Assembly (NCBI GenBank): GCA_030522415.1
Contig: CM060105.1
Coordinates: forward strand, 12,008,206 to 12,072,205
Source of the DNA: Channallabes apus
Lineage: Eukaryota > Chordata > Actinopteri > Siluriformes > Clariidae
DNA: 64,000 bases
Direction of reading: 5' to 3'
Below are positions 22,130 through 32,733 of this stretch, piece by piece. A program made the position numbers and the translations under genes. The stretch's first letter is position 1; each line of letters opens with the position of its first letter. The notes under the pieces are model-generated. The model was not told the DNA's origin and searched no databases. It saw nothing but the letters and a program-made list of their open reading frames with translations.

Positions 22130-22439
22130 CTGCAGCAGAGCTGTGGAGAACTGCTGTGGGTAAGTTGCAATCTGTTGTAGCTCCACAATAAAAGTTAAAA
22201 ATATAATTTCACAAGAAATGTCAGGCACTGTTTGAAAGGTATTCAACAGCATAGGTATTGATTCATCTGTCAAGTGTATTTTTGTTCAATATCTGTGGTA
22301 TTTTGATACTTTTATTTCCGTTTTGATGTACCTGGTTTTGCCATGTGCTAATGTGCTAATGAAATGCAACGTGTTCTGAATAGGTGGAGTTGTAGCATTT
22401 TTGAGCTTGCTGTTTTGTCTCCTACTGCTCTGTGTGCAG
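22130..22439 (+). other. Two-exon sequence, unspliced form
   Basis: GCAGCAGAGCTGTGGAGAAC...CTGCTGTGG ends at 22159 and is followed by GTAAGT. The second block GTGGAGTTGTAGC...GTGTGCAG (22384-22439) is preceded by CTGAATAG and followed by GTAATT. The 224-bp gap therefore has GT-AG limits. The joined blocks occur contiguously at 22827-22910. No long reading frame is evident, so this is probably a non-coding leader exon pair. Confidence 0.7.
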
Positions 22440-22825
22440 GTAATTATTTATTTATCATATAATGTGTATAAAGTTATTCTGTAGTATTCTGTGCATTTTC
22501 TGTGGTTAGGTAAATGTTTGGTGCCATTAGTTTTTTTTGTGAAAGCACTCAAGAAATGTCCTGTTAATTCTCATGCATACAGAGTTCTACAGAATAGATG
22601 ATGTAAGCTATGTAATTTATGTAGCATGCTTTACTTTATATTCAGACTTTCTATTATTTTATTCCTGTATGATTAAAATGTCCTATACGATCACAAAGCA
22701 ATATTGGGGGGAAAAAAAGAGGCTCTATTGAATTGGTTAAACTAGACTGTTTGGTTGTCTTGAAGAAATTCTCATTTCAGATTATTTTTATTTTTGTTCA
22801 TTTTGTTGTTTCATTTCATGTTAAG

Positions 22826-22910
22826 TGCAGCAGAGCTTTGGAGAACTGCTGTGGGTGGAGTTGTAGCATTTTTGAGCTTGCTGTTTTGTCTCCTACTGCT
22901 CTGTGTGCAG
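22826..22910 (+). other. Spliced-form copy of the two-exon sequence
   Basis: This 84-bp block equals the 22132-22159 and 22384-22439 blocks joined exactly at the GT-AG boundaries, with about one base difference. Directly after it comes GAACCCAATAAATTGCAAC and the leader of the gypsy element. Confidence 0.8.
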
Positions 22911-23008
22911 GAACCCAATAAATTGCAACATCATCCAAGTCCTGAGTGCGTGTGCTGATGAAGGGTGGGATAAACCGGGTCAGAGAGAGAAAAATCTAGA
23001 AGGTCACA

Positions 23009-23028
23009 TTGGTGCCGTGACTCCGGAC
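23009..23028 (+). other. Probable primer binding site
   Basis: TTGGTGCCGTGACTCCGG directly follows a CA-ending block, as expected for a tRNA-primed retroelement. The priming tRNA was not assigned. Confidence 0.6.
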
Positions 23029-23256
23029 TTCAATCAAGGTGGTCGAAGATCATCCTAACATCGAACCGGCAGGCCTGTCTTCATTTGTCAGTGCACGGAA
23101 ATTTCAGCTAAGCTTAACACATCTAGAAAAGATTCTTGAATAGACATTCTGAAGTGGTTTGTCAGTATTACTGTATTTAAGTCACACAGCATCTATAGAA
23201 CATTGCGTACACATTTTTTTTTCTTATTCCTTTTCTCAGTTGTATCCGTTTATTAC

Positions 23257-24652
23257 ATGATTATGGAAAACGCAAGGGTGACCGAATCTCATTATGCGGG
23301 CACTCCTGTCAATGCTGGTCGAGGGAGAGGTCTGTTAGTGACACCAGTTCCTTTCCCAGACATTAGCCCTAGCTCTAAAATGTGTACTGTAAACAATGGT
23401 ATGGGCATAGAAGCAAATGCAGTTCCAGCTCTAAATGCACATGTGAATTATGCCAGTTCTGAAACTGCTCAGCCAATTAACACATCTACGCCAGTTTATA
23501 CTTATAGTTTATCACCAGTGACATAATGAGTCAGATGGGTAACATAGTGCAGCAAGTAGGTCTGCAGCTGGCAGATAGTATTCTTACACATTTAAATTTG
23601 CATAATCACACAGAATCTGCATCAAAGCATACTGAGAATAATCACAACGGTAGATTCACACCTGACGAGAATTCCATGTCAAGTACCTCACAGATCCAAG
23701 TTGTGCGTCAGAGGGAAGTCAAAGATTCTCCGATTTTCAGAGGCGACGCATCAGACACTGTTACGCTTGATGAGTGGGTGGAACTCATGAAAAACTTTAT
23801 AAGAAAGGGGTTTCTGCCTATTGAAGAGCAAGGTGAAGAGATCTTAATCCACCTGAGAGGTTTCCACCAAAGATGTTGTTAAAGTGGGGATGCTGTCAAG
23901 TGGTTTAAATATCAGAACAAATCCTGATACAATCTACACACTATTACGCAAGCATTTCAGCTGCCAACAGTATTCTCCCATCCCACTGCAAGATTTCTAC
24001 ACTACTCTTCCAGAACCTCAGGAGGACCCCTTTGAGTACTGGTTGCGCTTGAACCGTACTGCAGATGTCACAGCTGAATGTCTAAAGCAACAAGGAAAGG
24101 TGCTGGACAATCAACTGATTGAAGTCACACGCATGTTCATCAGGAATTGTCCAAACTCAGATCTTGCATTGACATTTCGTTCAAAAACCATTGACAAATG
24201 GACAGCTTATGAAGTGCAAGAGATCCTAAATGAGTATCATTCAGAGAAAAATCTCAGAGCCATTGGTAAAGGGCATAGATCAGGTGACTGTGAACAAAAG
24301 TTTTCTGTTAATGAAATGCATGTAAGTCCTAGCACATGCTCAGTGAAAGTTGAACAGGATTCAATTCAGGCAAGACAGTCAGAAAATATGGCTCTGGAAA
24401 AGGTAATCGACATGCTGGAGAGAGTTTTGATGAAACACAGTAGTAATGCACAGGCGACTAAAGAGAACCGGAGAAGGAGCGACTTGCCTGAATGATACAC
24501 CGTGCTTAGTGTGCAAGGACACCTCACATTCAGCTTTTACTCACTGCAAAAATCATAGGCTCTGTTTCCAGTGTTTCTCGCCTGATCATCCAAGAAATCG
24601 CTGTCCAAAGGAAAAGAAGGATGCTTCCTCACTCAACCAGCAGTCAAACTGA
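23257..24652 (+). pseudogene. Gypsy gag, broken
   Basis: Gag starts with MENARVTESH-type sequence (ATG at 23257 or 23263). It is interrupted by a stop at about 23524, where an overlapping frame starts at 23526, and by a frame change near 23870-23884. A capsid-like region lies at 23884-24450 (DPFEYWLRLNRTAD, ALTFRSKTIDKWT). After another frame change a CCHC zinc knuckle follows (24540-24600, CFQCFSPDHPRNRC, spacing C-x2-C-x4-H-x4-C). Gag would form the particle and bind RNA. Breaks: one stop and at least two frameshifts. Confidence 0.75.
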
Positions 24653-24720
24653 GTGATCTACGTGCAAGGGAGGATCACGTAGATCTTGGGAATGAATCTC
24701 CCATATCCAGTTTCGATGAT

Positions 24721-25626
24721 GTGATGGATTGTGAGTCTTTAAGTCAAATGTTTAGTGATGTAACTTCAGACAAAACAGTTATCTTTCAGAGTGTACAAAG
24801 AGTTCCAAAAGCTGATAGCTTGTTTTATACATCTGTCTCAGTTGAGAAGAATATCATATTTAAAGCTTTAATTGACAGTGGATCAATGGCGTGTACTATC
24901 AGCAAGTCTGCTGAAGAAAGTTTGCTGATGAGTAACCCAGATATGACAAGTCAGTCAGCACAAGATATTGTCATTGTTGGTTGTGGTGGTCACCAAGTTA
25001 CCCCTACCGCAATCTATGATCTTAAAGCTACAGTGTACGGCTGCTCCATGACAATTCCTGATTTGGTTGTGCCTGGGCAGACCGAAGAGATGATTTTGGG
25101 CACAAACGTCATAAAACGACTTCTGATGCAATTGAGAGAAACCGATGGTTACTGGAGGCTCATGGTTAAGTCGACTAACAACGAGAATAATGAGTGCTCT
25201 ATGTTTCTATCACTTTTTTCTAATACAGAATGATGGAGAGGTGAATCCATACCTGACAAAGTTGGTACCGTAAAATTGCAAAGGAGTGTGACTTTAGAGC
25301 CACAAACTGAACATCTGGTTTGGGGTAAGCTACCACAGACTTCTGTCTTGTCAGTAGGCAGCACCGTGATTGTGGAACCAACAGAGTCTAAAGCGAGACC
25401 AAGACAAATTCTGGTTGGAAGAGTCATAACACCATTATGGGGAGATGGTTCTATCCCTTTGAAAGTCATCAATCCCACTAATCACAAAGTTGTGTTGAAG
25501 AGAAATGCAAAAATAGCAGATGTATCACCTTGTATACTGTTCAAGATTTACCGCTGCCAGATAAGATCCAGTCAAATCTGCAGTGTACACAGGAACCGTC
25601 ACCTCTTAGATCCAGTGATGAAATGA
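24721..25626 (+). pseudogene. Gypsy protease region
   Basis: The aspartic protease motif is ALIDSGSMACTIS, with the later hydrophobic-glycine block EMILGTNVIKRLL (24721-25233). A stop follows, then a second open piece in the same frame (25276-25626) that carries the linker to reverse transcriptase. DSG is the active-site variant of DTG. This part would cleave the polyprotein. Confidence 0.75.
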
Positions 25627-25632
25627 CAGGTC

Positions 25633-26957
25633 TTGAGTGACCTGAACCTGGGCGATCTTGATTTGGAGTCGTGTGAAGTGTCAGCCCTCTTGAAAGACAA
25701 GTTGTTACACATGATTGAGAAGTATGAATCAGTTTTCTCAAGAGATAAAATGGACTGTGGAGAGGCTAAAGGCTTTGTCCATCGAATTAACCTCACTGAT
25801 GACAGACCTTTCCGTTTCCCATACAGGCGTATCCCACCAAACCAGTATGCCAAATTAAGAACAGTGCTTAATGAGATGGAGGAAAAAGTTATCATCCGCA
25901 AGTCACATAGTGACTACGCGTCCCCTCTCGTTCTAGTTTGGAAGAAAAGTGGCGATCTCAGAATTTGCACCGACTTTAGGTGCTTAAACGCAAGGACTGT
26001 CAGGGACGGCTACCCCTTACCACACCAGTCAGATGTGTTAGCTGCTTTGGGTGGCAATGCATTCTTTTCAACTATGGATCTTACCTCAGGGTATTATAAT
26101 GTCCCTCTGGAAGAAGAGCACAAAAAGTATACGGCCTTCTCCTCCCCATTTGGCCTTCATGAGTATAATGGGCTTCCTCAAGGTCTCTCCAATAGCCCAG
26201 TCACTTTCATGAGAATGATGTCTGTCTTTGGAGATGAGAATTTCAGTAGTGTCCTCTCTTACCTTGATGATTTGATGGTGTTTGCTCCTTCTGAATCCAT
26301 AGCCCTTCAACGTCTTGAAATGGTTCTCTCACGGCTGACGCATCATAACCTGAAGTTGGCTCCAAAGAAATGTTTCCTGAGACGATCAGTGAAATTTCTT
26401 GGACACATAATAAGCGAGGAAGGAATTAAGACTGACCCTGGGAAAGTTGAGGCAATTAGCAAGATCCAAGCTTCTGATTTGATGGAACCTGATGGAAAAA
26501 CACCATGTCAGAAAAAGATCAGATCCTTTCTTGGAATGGTTCTATATTATCAACATTTTATTGAAGGATGTTCAGCGAAAGCTAAGCCTCTGTTCAAGCT
26601 GACATCAGGTGCAATAAAACAGACTCCTGTCACGAAAGGACGCAAACCAAGAAAGAAAGTTAACTACCCCAAGCTATCCCTAGCTGACTGGACAACAGAT
26701 TGTGAAGAAGCTCTGCACACCTTGAAATAGGAATTGACAATGTAGCATTGGCTCACCCAGACTTTAGCCAACCTTTCATTTTGGCCATTGATGCATCGTT
26801 CGATGGAGTGGGAGCAGTATTGTCGCAAGTTCTGCCAGGTGGAGAGATTGCCAGACCTTTAGCTTTTGCAAGCAGAACTCTGTCTCGCTCACAAATGAAC
26901 TATCCAGCTCACAGATTAGAGTTCTTTGCCTTAAAGTGGGCTATCTGTGAAGTTTAG
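25633..26957 (+). pseudogene. Gypsy reverse transcriptase and RNase H, broken
   Basis: The reverse transcriptase (25633-26730) contains FRFPYRRIPP, SGDLRICTDFRCLN, FSTMDLTSGYYNVPL, GLPQGLSNSPVTFMRMM and the catalytic YLDDLMVF. The thumb/connection has FLGHIISEEGIKTDP. A frame change near 26730 separates it from RNase H (26748-26957, FILAIDASFDGVGAVLSQ and FASRTLSRSQMNYPAHRLEF). A further stop follows RNase H. Motif order and spacing fit Ty3/gypsy rather than BEL or Copia. Confidence 0.85.
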
Positions 26958-27057
26958 CCATTGGCTGAGAGGACGGCACTTTACGGCATGGACAGACAAT
27001 AATCCTCTTACATATATTCTGACTAAACCTCGACTTGATGCATGTGAGCAGTGATGG

Positions 27058-28626
27058 GTGGCAAAGCTTGCTTCTTACAGTTTTGATTTGAAGCATGTCC
27101 CGGGAACAAAAATTGTTGTCGCGGATGCGCTGAGCCATGAGCCATTTGTCCAGTCATGCATAGGAAAGTGTCTTATTACTGAACCATACTTGTCTCTTTT
27201 AAAGGATGTCAGTGGTATTGTTGACAACTCTGTTCAAGATGCCTTTAAGTATGCAAGTAATCATCAGATGGTGCAGGGAGTTGTCGAAGGTTCTCATGAC
27301 ACGACCAGTAATGGACTCTCACCTCCAGGTTCTTCTGGAAGCCAGGAAGTTTCTGCGGTGTTGGCCGCACATGCTACAGGTGGTTTAAGCGAAATGCTAG
27401 GGACAGTACCAGTCATCCCGAAGCCGCAACAGTTTGATCCTCCTTTACATCACAGCAACATTGTAACGGCACAGGGACAGGATAGTACTTTGTGTCGGAT
27501 TATGTATTACATTGAACGATGTTGAAAACCATCTAAGAAAGAACAATCAAAGGAATCCACAAGTGTACGAAAATTCTTTAAGCACTATGACAAACTTGTC
27601 ATCTCTAATGGAGTACTATATATGGTGAAGAGGGACCCGAAGCTAAACAAGAAACTGTATCTGTTTGTTGTACCTGCTTCTTTGAAGTCAAAAGTTCTCC
27701 ATGGAATTCATGATGCAGCGGGACATCAAGGGCGTAGTAGAACACTGTCACTTGCAGGACAACGATTCTTCTGGATTGGAATGAAAAAAGATATTGATTA
27801 TGTGCAGAATTGTCGACGATGTGTGGTCGGAAAAACTTCAGAACCCAATGCTTGTGCTCCGTTAGAAAGTATTCGAACATCAGAACCCCTAGAATTGGTC
27901 TGTATCGATTTTTGGTCAGCAGAGATCAGAGACGGAAAATCTGTGGATGTGCTGATTGTGACGGATCATTTTACGAAAATGGCCCATGCATTTCCGTGCC
28001 AGAATCAGTCAGCCAAGCAAGTTGCGAAAAGGCTCTGGAATGATTTCTTTTTAGTCTATGGATTCCCCAAAAGAATTCATTCTGACCAAGGGGCTAATTT
28101 TGAGAGCAAGTTAATCAAGGAACTGTTGACCATGGCGGGTGTAGACAAGTCACACACAACACCATACCACCCCATGGGTAACGGCATTGCCGAGAGATTC
28201 AACAGAACTCTTGGAAGCATGATCAGGACATTGCCTTCTAAAGCCAAGTCAAAATGGCCTCAGATGTTGCAGCAGCTTACCTTCTGTTACAACTGCACAG
28301 AGCATGAGACAACAGGTTTTGCTCCATTCTTTCTTATGTTTGGCAGAGTGCCTCGTCTCCCCATTGACGTCCTGTTTCAAAATGTGCTTCTTAATGAGGA
28401 TGTGGTGGATTACAAAGATTTTGTCTCCAAGTTGAAAAGAGATTTGCGGGAAGCAGCTCACATAGCACAGATGCACACTCTGAAAGAACAGGAACGACAT
28501 GGCGGACTCTTTAACAGAAAGGTGAGAGGCAGCCCACTGACTGTTGGTGATAGAGTACTGGTTCGAACAGAGGTGAAAAAGGAAGAAGAAAAGTTGCTGA
28601 CAAATGGGAGTCATCTCCATATGTAG
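27058..28626 (+). pseudogene. Gypsy integrase and upstream linker, broken
   Basis: 27058-27525 holds the end of RNase H/connection (LKHVPGTKIVVADALSHEP), then a stop. 27622-28626 holds the integrase: an HHCC zinc domain (H...AAGHQGRSRTL...NCRRC), then the DDE core with VCIDFWSAEI, RIHSDQGANF and GNGIAERFNRTLGSMIR, and a C-terminal SH3-like segment. The frame ends at 28626, and the next part lies in another frame. Integrase would insert the cDNA. No chromodomain is evident. Confidence 0.85.
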
Positions 28627-28628
28627 TC

Positions 28629-29312
28629 ATGGCTGTGTATCCTGACATCAATGTTTGCAGAATCCAGGAAATCAACTCAAACAAAGTGAGAGTGGTCCAC
28701 AGAAATTTCTTGTTGCCTGTGAACTTCCTACCCATTGATGACCCTCAGGAACAGGATGGAAAGGACGATGTACTGAATGATGAAATTGATCATCAGGACA
28801 ACAAAGTTGACCATGATACCAGAACTGCAAACTGGATATTAAGTAATCTTGATGGCTTTGATGAGGATGAACGTACAAACTGTAAGGACGTACCTGATGT
28901 GTCTGATTGTGTATCAGGGATCTTGGATTCTGCAAGTTCTGATGCTGGGAACCGGCAGGAAAGAAGTGATGTCAAAGAGATACATGACGTTGAGAGAAGA
29001 GATGTAAATGTGACAAGTGATGCTGACTCGCCTGAAGTAGGAGATCAGGATTCTAACTCGATTCAAGGAGAACGAGTTAGTGATATCACACAGGAGAATG
29101 TGGTGTGCACACAGCCAAGGCATGTTGAGGCTGCAGTAACTCAAACTAGGCTTGGCAGAGTCATTAAGCCTCCCAAAAGACTGATTTATGACATGAACAA
29201 ACAACACATAGACAATTCAGACTCTACAGTGAGTTCTTTAGTTTATTTAGTTAAAAGCATTTTCACAAAAGAAAAAAAGTTGGATTTGATTGAAGGAAAT
29301 AGACTGATGTAG
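28629..29312 (+). pseudogene. Gypsy pol C-terminal extension
   Basis: This continues the integrase C-terminus in a shifted frame (INSNKVRVVHRNFLLPV is the usual GPY/F-following segment). A long acidic tail follows, with many D, E, N and S residues, then TRLGRVIKPPKRLIYDM near the end, a basic motif common at the end of vertebrate gypsy pol proteins. There is no transmembrane or signal sequence, so it is not an envelope. Confidence 0.65.
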
Positions 29313-29598
29313 AGATTATGAAGCAAATATTGAGTTAGTACATAATAGAAATCTTTTTGAGGTGTAACAGGCATCTCTTTAGTCTACCACGAGATTGGGG
29401 TTGGCGCCTCCCTAAATCTTTATGTACTCCTTATTGGAGAATCTATGACGGCTAAATTGTACTGCAAGTGCATTTTTTTTCTCTCTATTTTTTTTTATTG
29501 ATCGAACGCATGAGGTTGCAGTTCTATTTTTTTTTTCTTTCTCCCTTTCTCTACTGTTGCATTTTTCTTATTATGGTATGTCTCCATTAAGCAGGATT

Positions 29599-29608
29599 TA
29601 AGGGGGGT
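29599..29608 (+). other. Polypurine tract of the gypsy element
   Basis: TTAAGGGGGG followed by TGTACAG is the expected second-strand primer site and LTR start. The deletion junction of the right duplication copy falls only a few bases later, at 29611/29612. Confidence 0.65.
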
Positions 29609-29609
29609 G

Positions 29610-29982
29610 TACAGTGGTGTGACAACCAGACTGCTCATTACCGTCGCACTCACCGCCGTGGAAACGCAGCAGCGGCCAAAATAAACCAGGAGCATTTCAA
29701 AATAATTCGTGAAATGACCGCCAGGTGGCGCAAATTTACATTTTCCGTCGTATCGGTTTTTAAATATATTCAGAGCTTAAGTCATAATAAAGTCAAAACA
29801 ATATGTTGTAGCGAAGTAATACTACAATTATGATAATTTACACATCCAACAAACATGTAAAACTATAAATATAAAAAATATGAGTTAGAAAACATTGGTT
29901 TTATTTTGTTTAGACAGACTCTCTGTTTTTATCTGTTTAGTGTTATTATTAAAGAAAACAGCGCAAACAGCACTAGGGCTTT
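29610..29982 (+). repeat. Segmental duplication, left copy, part C
   Basis: This matches 63628-64000 nearly base for base, with small indels. The right copy runs off the window end, so the true extent is unknown. If TGTACAG is the LTR start, this segment may be the beginning of the 3' LTR. Confidence 0.9.
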
Positions 29983-30773
29983 AAAAAAAATTATTTCGAC
30001 AATACTTACAGTTGTTAGAGTTTAAGACATCAAGATTTAAATATAGAAATAACTAAAACAAATAGAGCAAACTTCCAGAATATATAATAAAAAAAATAAA
30101 TAAATAAAAAAGATGTATGCAGTATAATCGGGGCCTCTCATTACATTAGACCTGTTTAAGAATTTTATTTTATTTGATATCAGAACTAATAGAGTGACTT
30201 TTAATTAGCCTATTTCATAATGTGACTAATGCATTACAATTGCCAATCACTATTAATATTAAACAGGTGGCGAACAATTAGGCAGCGATACAGCGTGGTG
30301 TTGTGTTAAACTGAAGACAGTGGAGCCGTCCGTGGAGCCGTGTGGGTCATGTACATTTTTCCTTTAGACAAAACTTCAGCCCTTTTCATATTTTCCCCGT
30401 GGTCGTTATTAATAAATATATTTAAATAAAAGTTTTGCCTTCCAAGGCAATAGATTATGGAGCTTCTTGAGCTGCTCAGACCTGCGCGTGCCAGACCAAC
30501 GCGTCGTACTTACTGTACACTCCCCGTCCCGATGTCCAGCTGCTCGCTGCTTTCTGTTTAAAATATGTTTCATTGATCATTAGCCATTATCCATGACTTT
30601 ATGGGTTTTTCTTTTGACACGTTTTATTTTTATGAAATTTGATTTAGTTAAATGAGAAAATAACCATGGGAGTTTCAAACCCCGCATCCATTCATGTTTC
30701 TGGGTGATTGTAATGTTTAATACCCCTACAGTATTCACTTATGCGGTGTGACTCGCTGTGAGATGCGGTGTGT
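29983..30773. other. No gene seen
   Basis: AT-rich sequence followed by a moderately CpG-rich part from about 30280. No supported coding sequence was found. Confidence 0.5.
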
Positions 30774-31207
30774 TATACCCCTATCTCACCTGCGCGGGCT
30801 CACGCTGTGGCCGCAGGCTTGATTATGATTCACCCCGAGTTTTTGCGCTGTGATTACGTTTCCATCTTTCCGCGTGAAAAATTCCACGTTTAGTTTTTTG
30901 CTGGTCCTCGCGGAAACTTGCAGACTTTACAGAACTTCGCGGAATGTTAAAGGAACGTCGTGGGCAATCGCGGCAGCTCACGGAGATGAGTCCGGCCACA
31001 CGGGTGAGAGAGGGGTATTAGGCACCGTGATCCGTCTCGAGTGACCGGCGCCCGACGGTCCGCGAAGATCTGCAAGGTCCGCGAGCTTCCACATGTTAAA
31101 CATGTTTATTTTTTTGCGTGGTAAGATGGAAACGTAATAACAGCACCAAAACTCGCGCCGAATCATAATGAACCGCACTTACAGCCCCGCGTGTGAGATA
31201 GGGGTAT
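30774..31207. mobile_element. Harbinger-type MITE
   Basis: The ends TACCCCTATCTCAC and GTGAGATAGGGGTA are inverted copies. Similarity continues about 100 bp inward on both sides (GATTATGATTC, TTACGTTTCCATCTT). Both sides are flanked by TTA, the usual PIF/Harbinger target duplication. The interior is CpG-rich and non-coding. Confidence 0.8.
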
Positions 31208-31616
31208 TAAACATCCACTCTGTCATCTCATCATATTCATTCCATAGTGCGCTATACAACCCCAACAACTGACACTTCACATTGTTTCTGAAGCTGGTGA
31301 AGAGTGTTATCAGCTGTTTGTCCATCAACTATGATTGTAAACCCGGTTCGTTTCATGGCCACATGTTACATGAAAATATTAGCGATATTAATTAATTAAT
31401 TTATATTAATTTATATATTTGTCTGTTATGGCATGTTATTGTTAAGTTAACCCATGTCGAAATAAACGCTATTAAAATAATTTAGTGCAATGTTTAATTT
31501 GTATAGAAAGTGCCGTCTTTCTTAACGCTGTCATGCAAAAGGAGTGAAAAATCGATTAATGAGCCACCGATGTCCGCTAATTCAGGACCTTCACTGTAGA
31601 CAGCGCCGCGTCTTAC

Positions 31617-32262
31617 ATTTGTGAATAAAATATCATTGTTTTATTCAGAGATTTACAGTATTTGTGCAAAATAATAGTTATGCAATATAATTACAGGCTC
31701 TGGATTCGTTTTTCGTTTGCAGTATAAAACCAAAATACATCTTACTATTTTTGAGAGATTCGTCGTAAAAAAATATTCAGATATTTGTCTGTACAAAATA
31801 ATATTTATGCAATATAATCACGGGCTCTTGATTCGTTTGCAATATAAACCAAAATACATTAACCATATAATATAAACCAAAATATAAACCAAAATATTTA
31901 ATTTGCTGTATTAAATATTTATGCCGTCTCATCAAGGATCCAAAGATTGCGTTGTACTAAATAATATTTTATAACTTATACAAATAATATGTACTGTATG
32001 CAGTATAATCGCGGCCTCTCATTTCATTATTCGCTCGCACTTCGTCCGGCACTGAACCAAAATTTATTGTCTTACATTTGTGAATAAAATATCATTGTTT
32101 TTTATTGAGATTTATTTGTGCAAAATAATAGTTATGCAATATAATTACAAGCTCTGGATTCGTTTTTCGTTTGCAGTATAAATCCAAAATACATCTTACG
32201 ATTTTTGAGAGATTTGTTTAAAAAAAAAACATTTTTTTTCAGATATTTGTCTGTACAAAATA
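31617..32262 (+). repeat. ~190-bp direct repeat pair
   Basis: 31617-31800 and 32073-32262 share the blocks AAAATATCATTGTTTT, CAAAATAATAGTTATGCAAT, GGATTCGTTTTTCGTTTGC and AGATATTTGTCTGTACAAA, at roughly 90% identity. A third, shorter partial copy lies at 31790-31860. The origin is unknown. Confidence 0.85.
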
Positions 32263-32733
32263 ATATTTATTTCGTTATTTGTTCGCACTTTGGTTTGCAC
32301 TTGACTCCACTTGACTTGCACTACGGAGCATCCAAGCTTGTTGAGAAGCAAGCATTTGGCGGTCGTGTGGAAAAGGTAAGCAGGAATTAATTCCCATCTT
32401 TCTCAATAGAAACGAAATACTGAACATAAATGTCACCTGCTGTTTAGTCACGTTAGTTTGGTTTAAGCTATTTCTTATATTTGTAATCACACTTAAAATA
32501 CCGACGGTTATATGCGCATGCTTGCGGTTCGGTTCTGGTTTCTGTCTGTTCTCATGAGTTGTGAAGCGAGAGGAACAAAGTACTGTATAAATATTGTTCA
32601 TTTGCTAAATTAAGTACCATGAATTTTAACTGAATATCTATCTCTGTATTTGTTCACAGGAGTTTGTGACTGAAAGTGTGTCTGCATCTGACTTCAGGAG
32701 TTTCCTGACCAACGGATCTAACGGTCATATTTA
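32205..32733 (+). CDS. Possible small spliced gene or terminal exons, unknown
   Basis: Exon one ends in ...GGRVEK followed by GTAAGC at 32376. A likely acceptor TTTGTTCACAG near 32660 opens GAGTTTGTGACTG and stays in frame to a stop near 32733 (EFVTESVSASDFRSFL). A poly(A) signal AATAAA lies near 32880. The phases match (0/0). The start is uncertain: the ATG at 32205 lies in repeat sequence, so these may instead be the last two exons of something larger. The protein is not recognised. Confidence 0.35.

Larger units (their letters stand above)
22911..29607 (+). mobile_element. Ty3/gypsy LTR retrotransposon, decayed
   Basis: The order is LTR end/leader, gag with zinc knuckle, protease, reverse transcriptase, RNase H, integrase, C-terminal extension, then a polypurine tract, which is the Ty3/gypsy arrangement. 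No env-like gene is present. Coding sequence is spread over all three frames with several stops and frameshifts, so the copy is dead. A sequence ending ...AAGGTCACA with a primer-binding-type site after it marks the 5' LTR end (23008). The start of the 5' LTR and the body of a 3' LTR could not be identified. Confidence 0.85.

Noticed and set aside
28629..29312. Envelope gene for the gypsy element
   Set aside because: The reading frame is an acidic extension of integrase with no signal peptide, membrane segment or furin-type site.
30850..31044. 64-codon frame in a CpG-rich stretch
   Set aside because: It lies entirely inside the Harbinger-type MITE.
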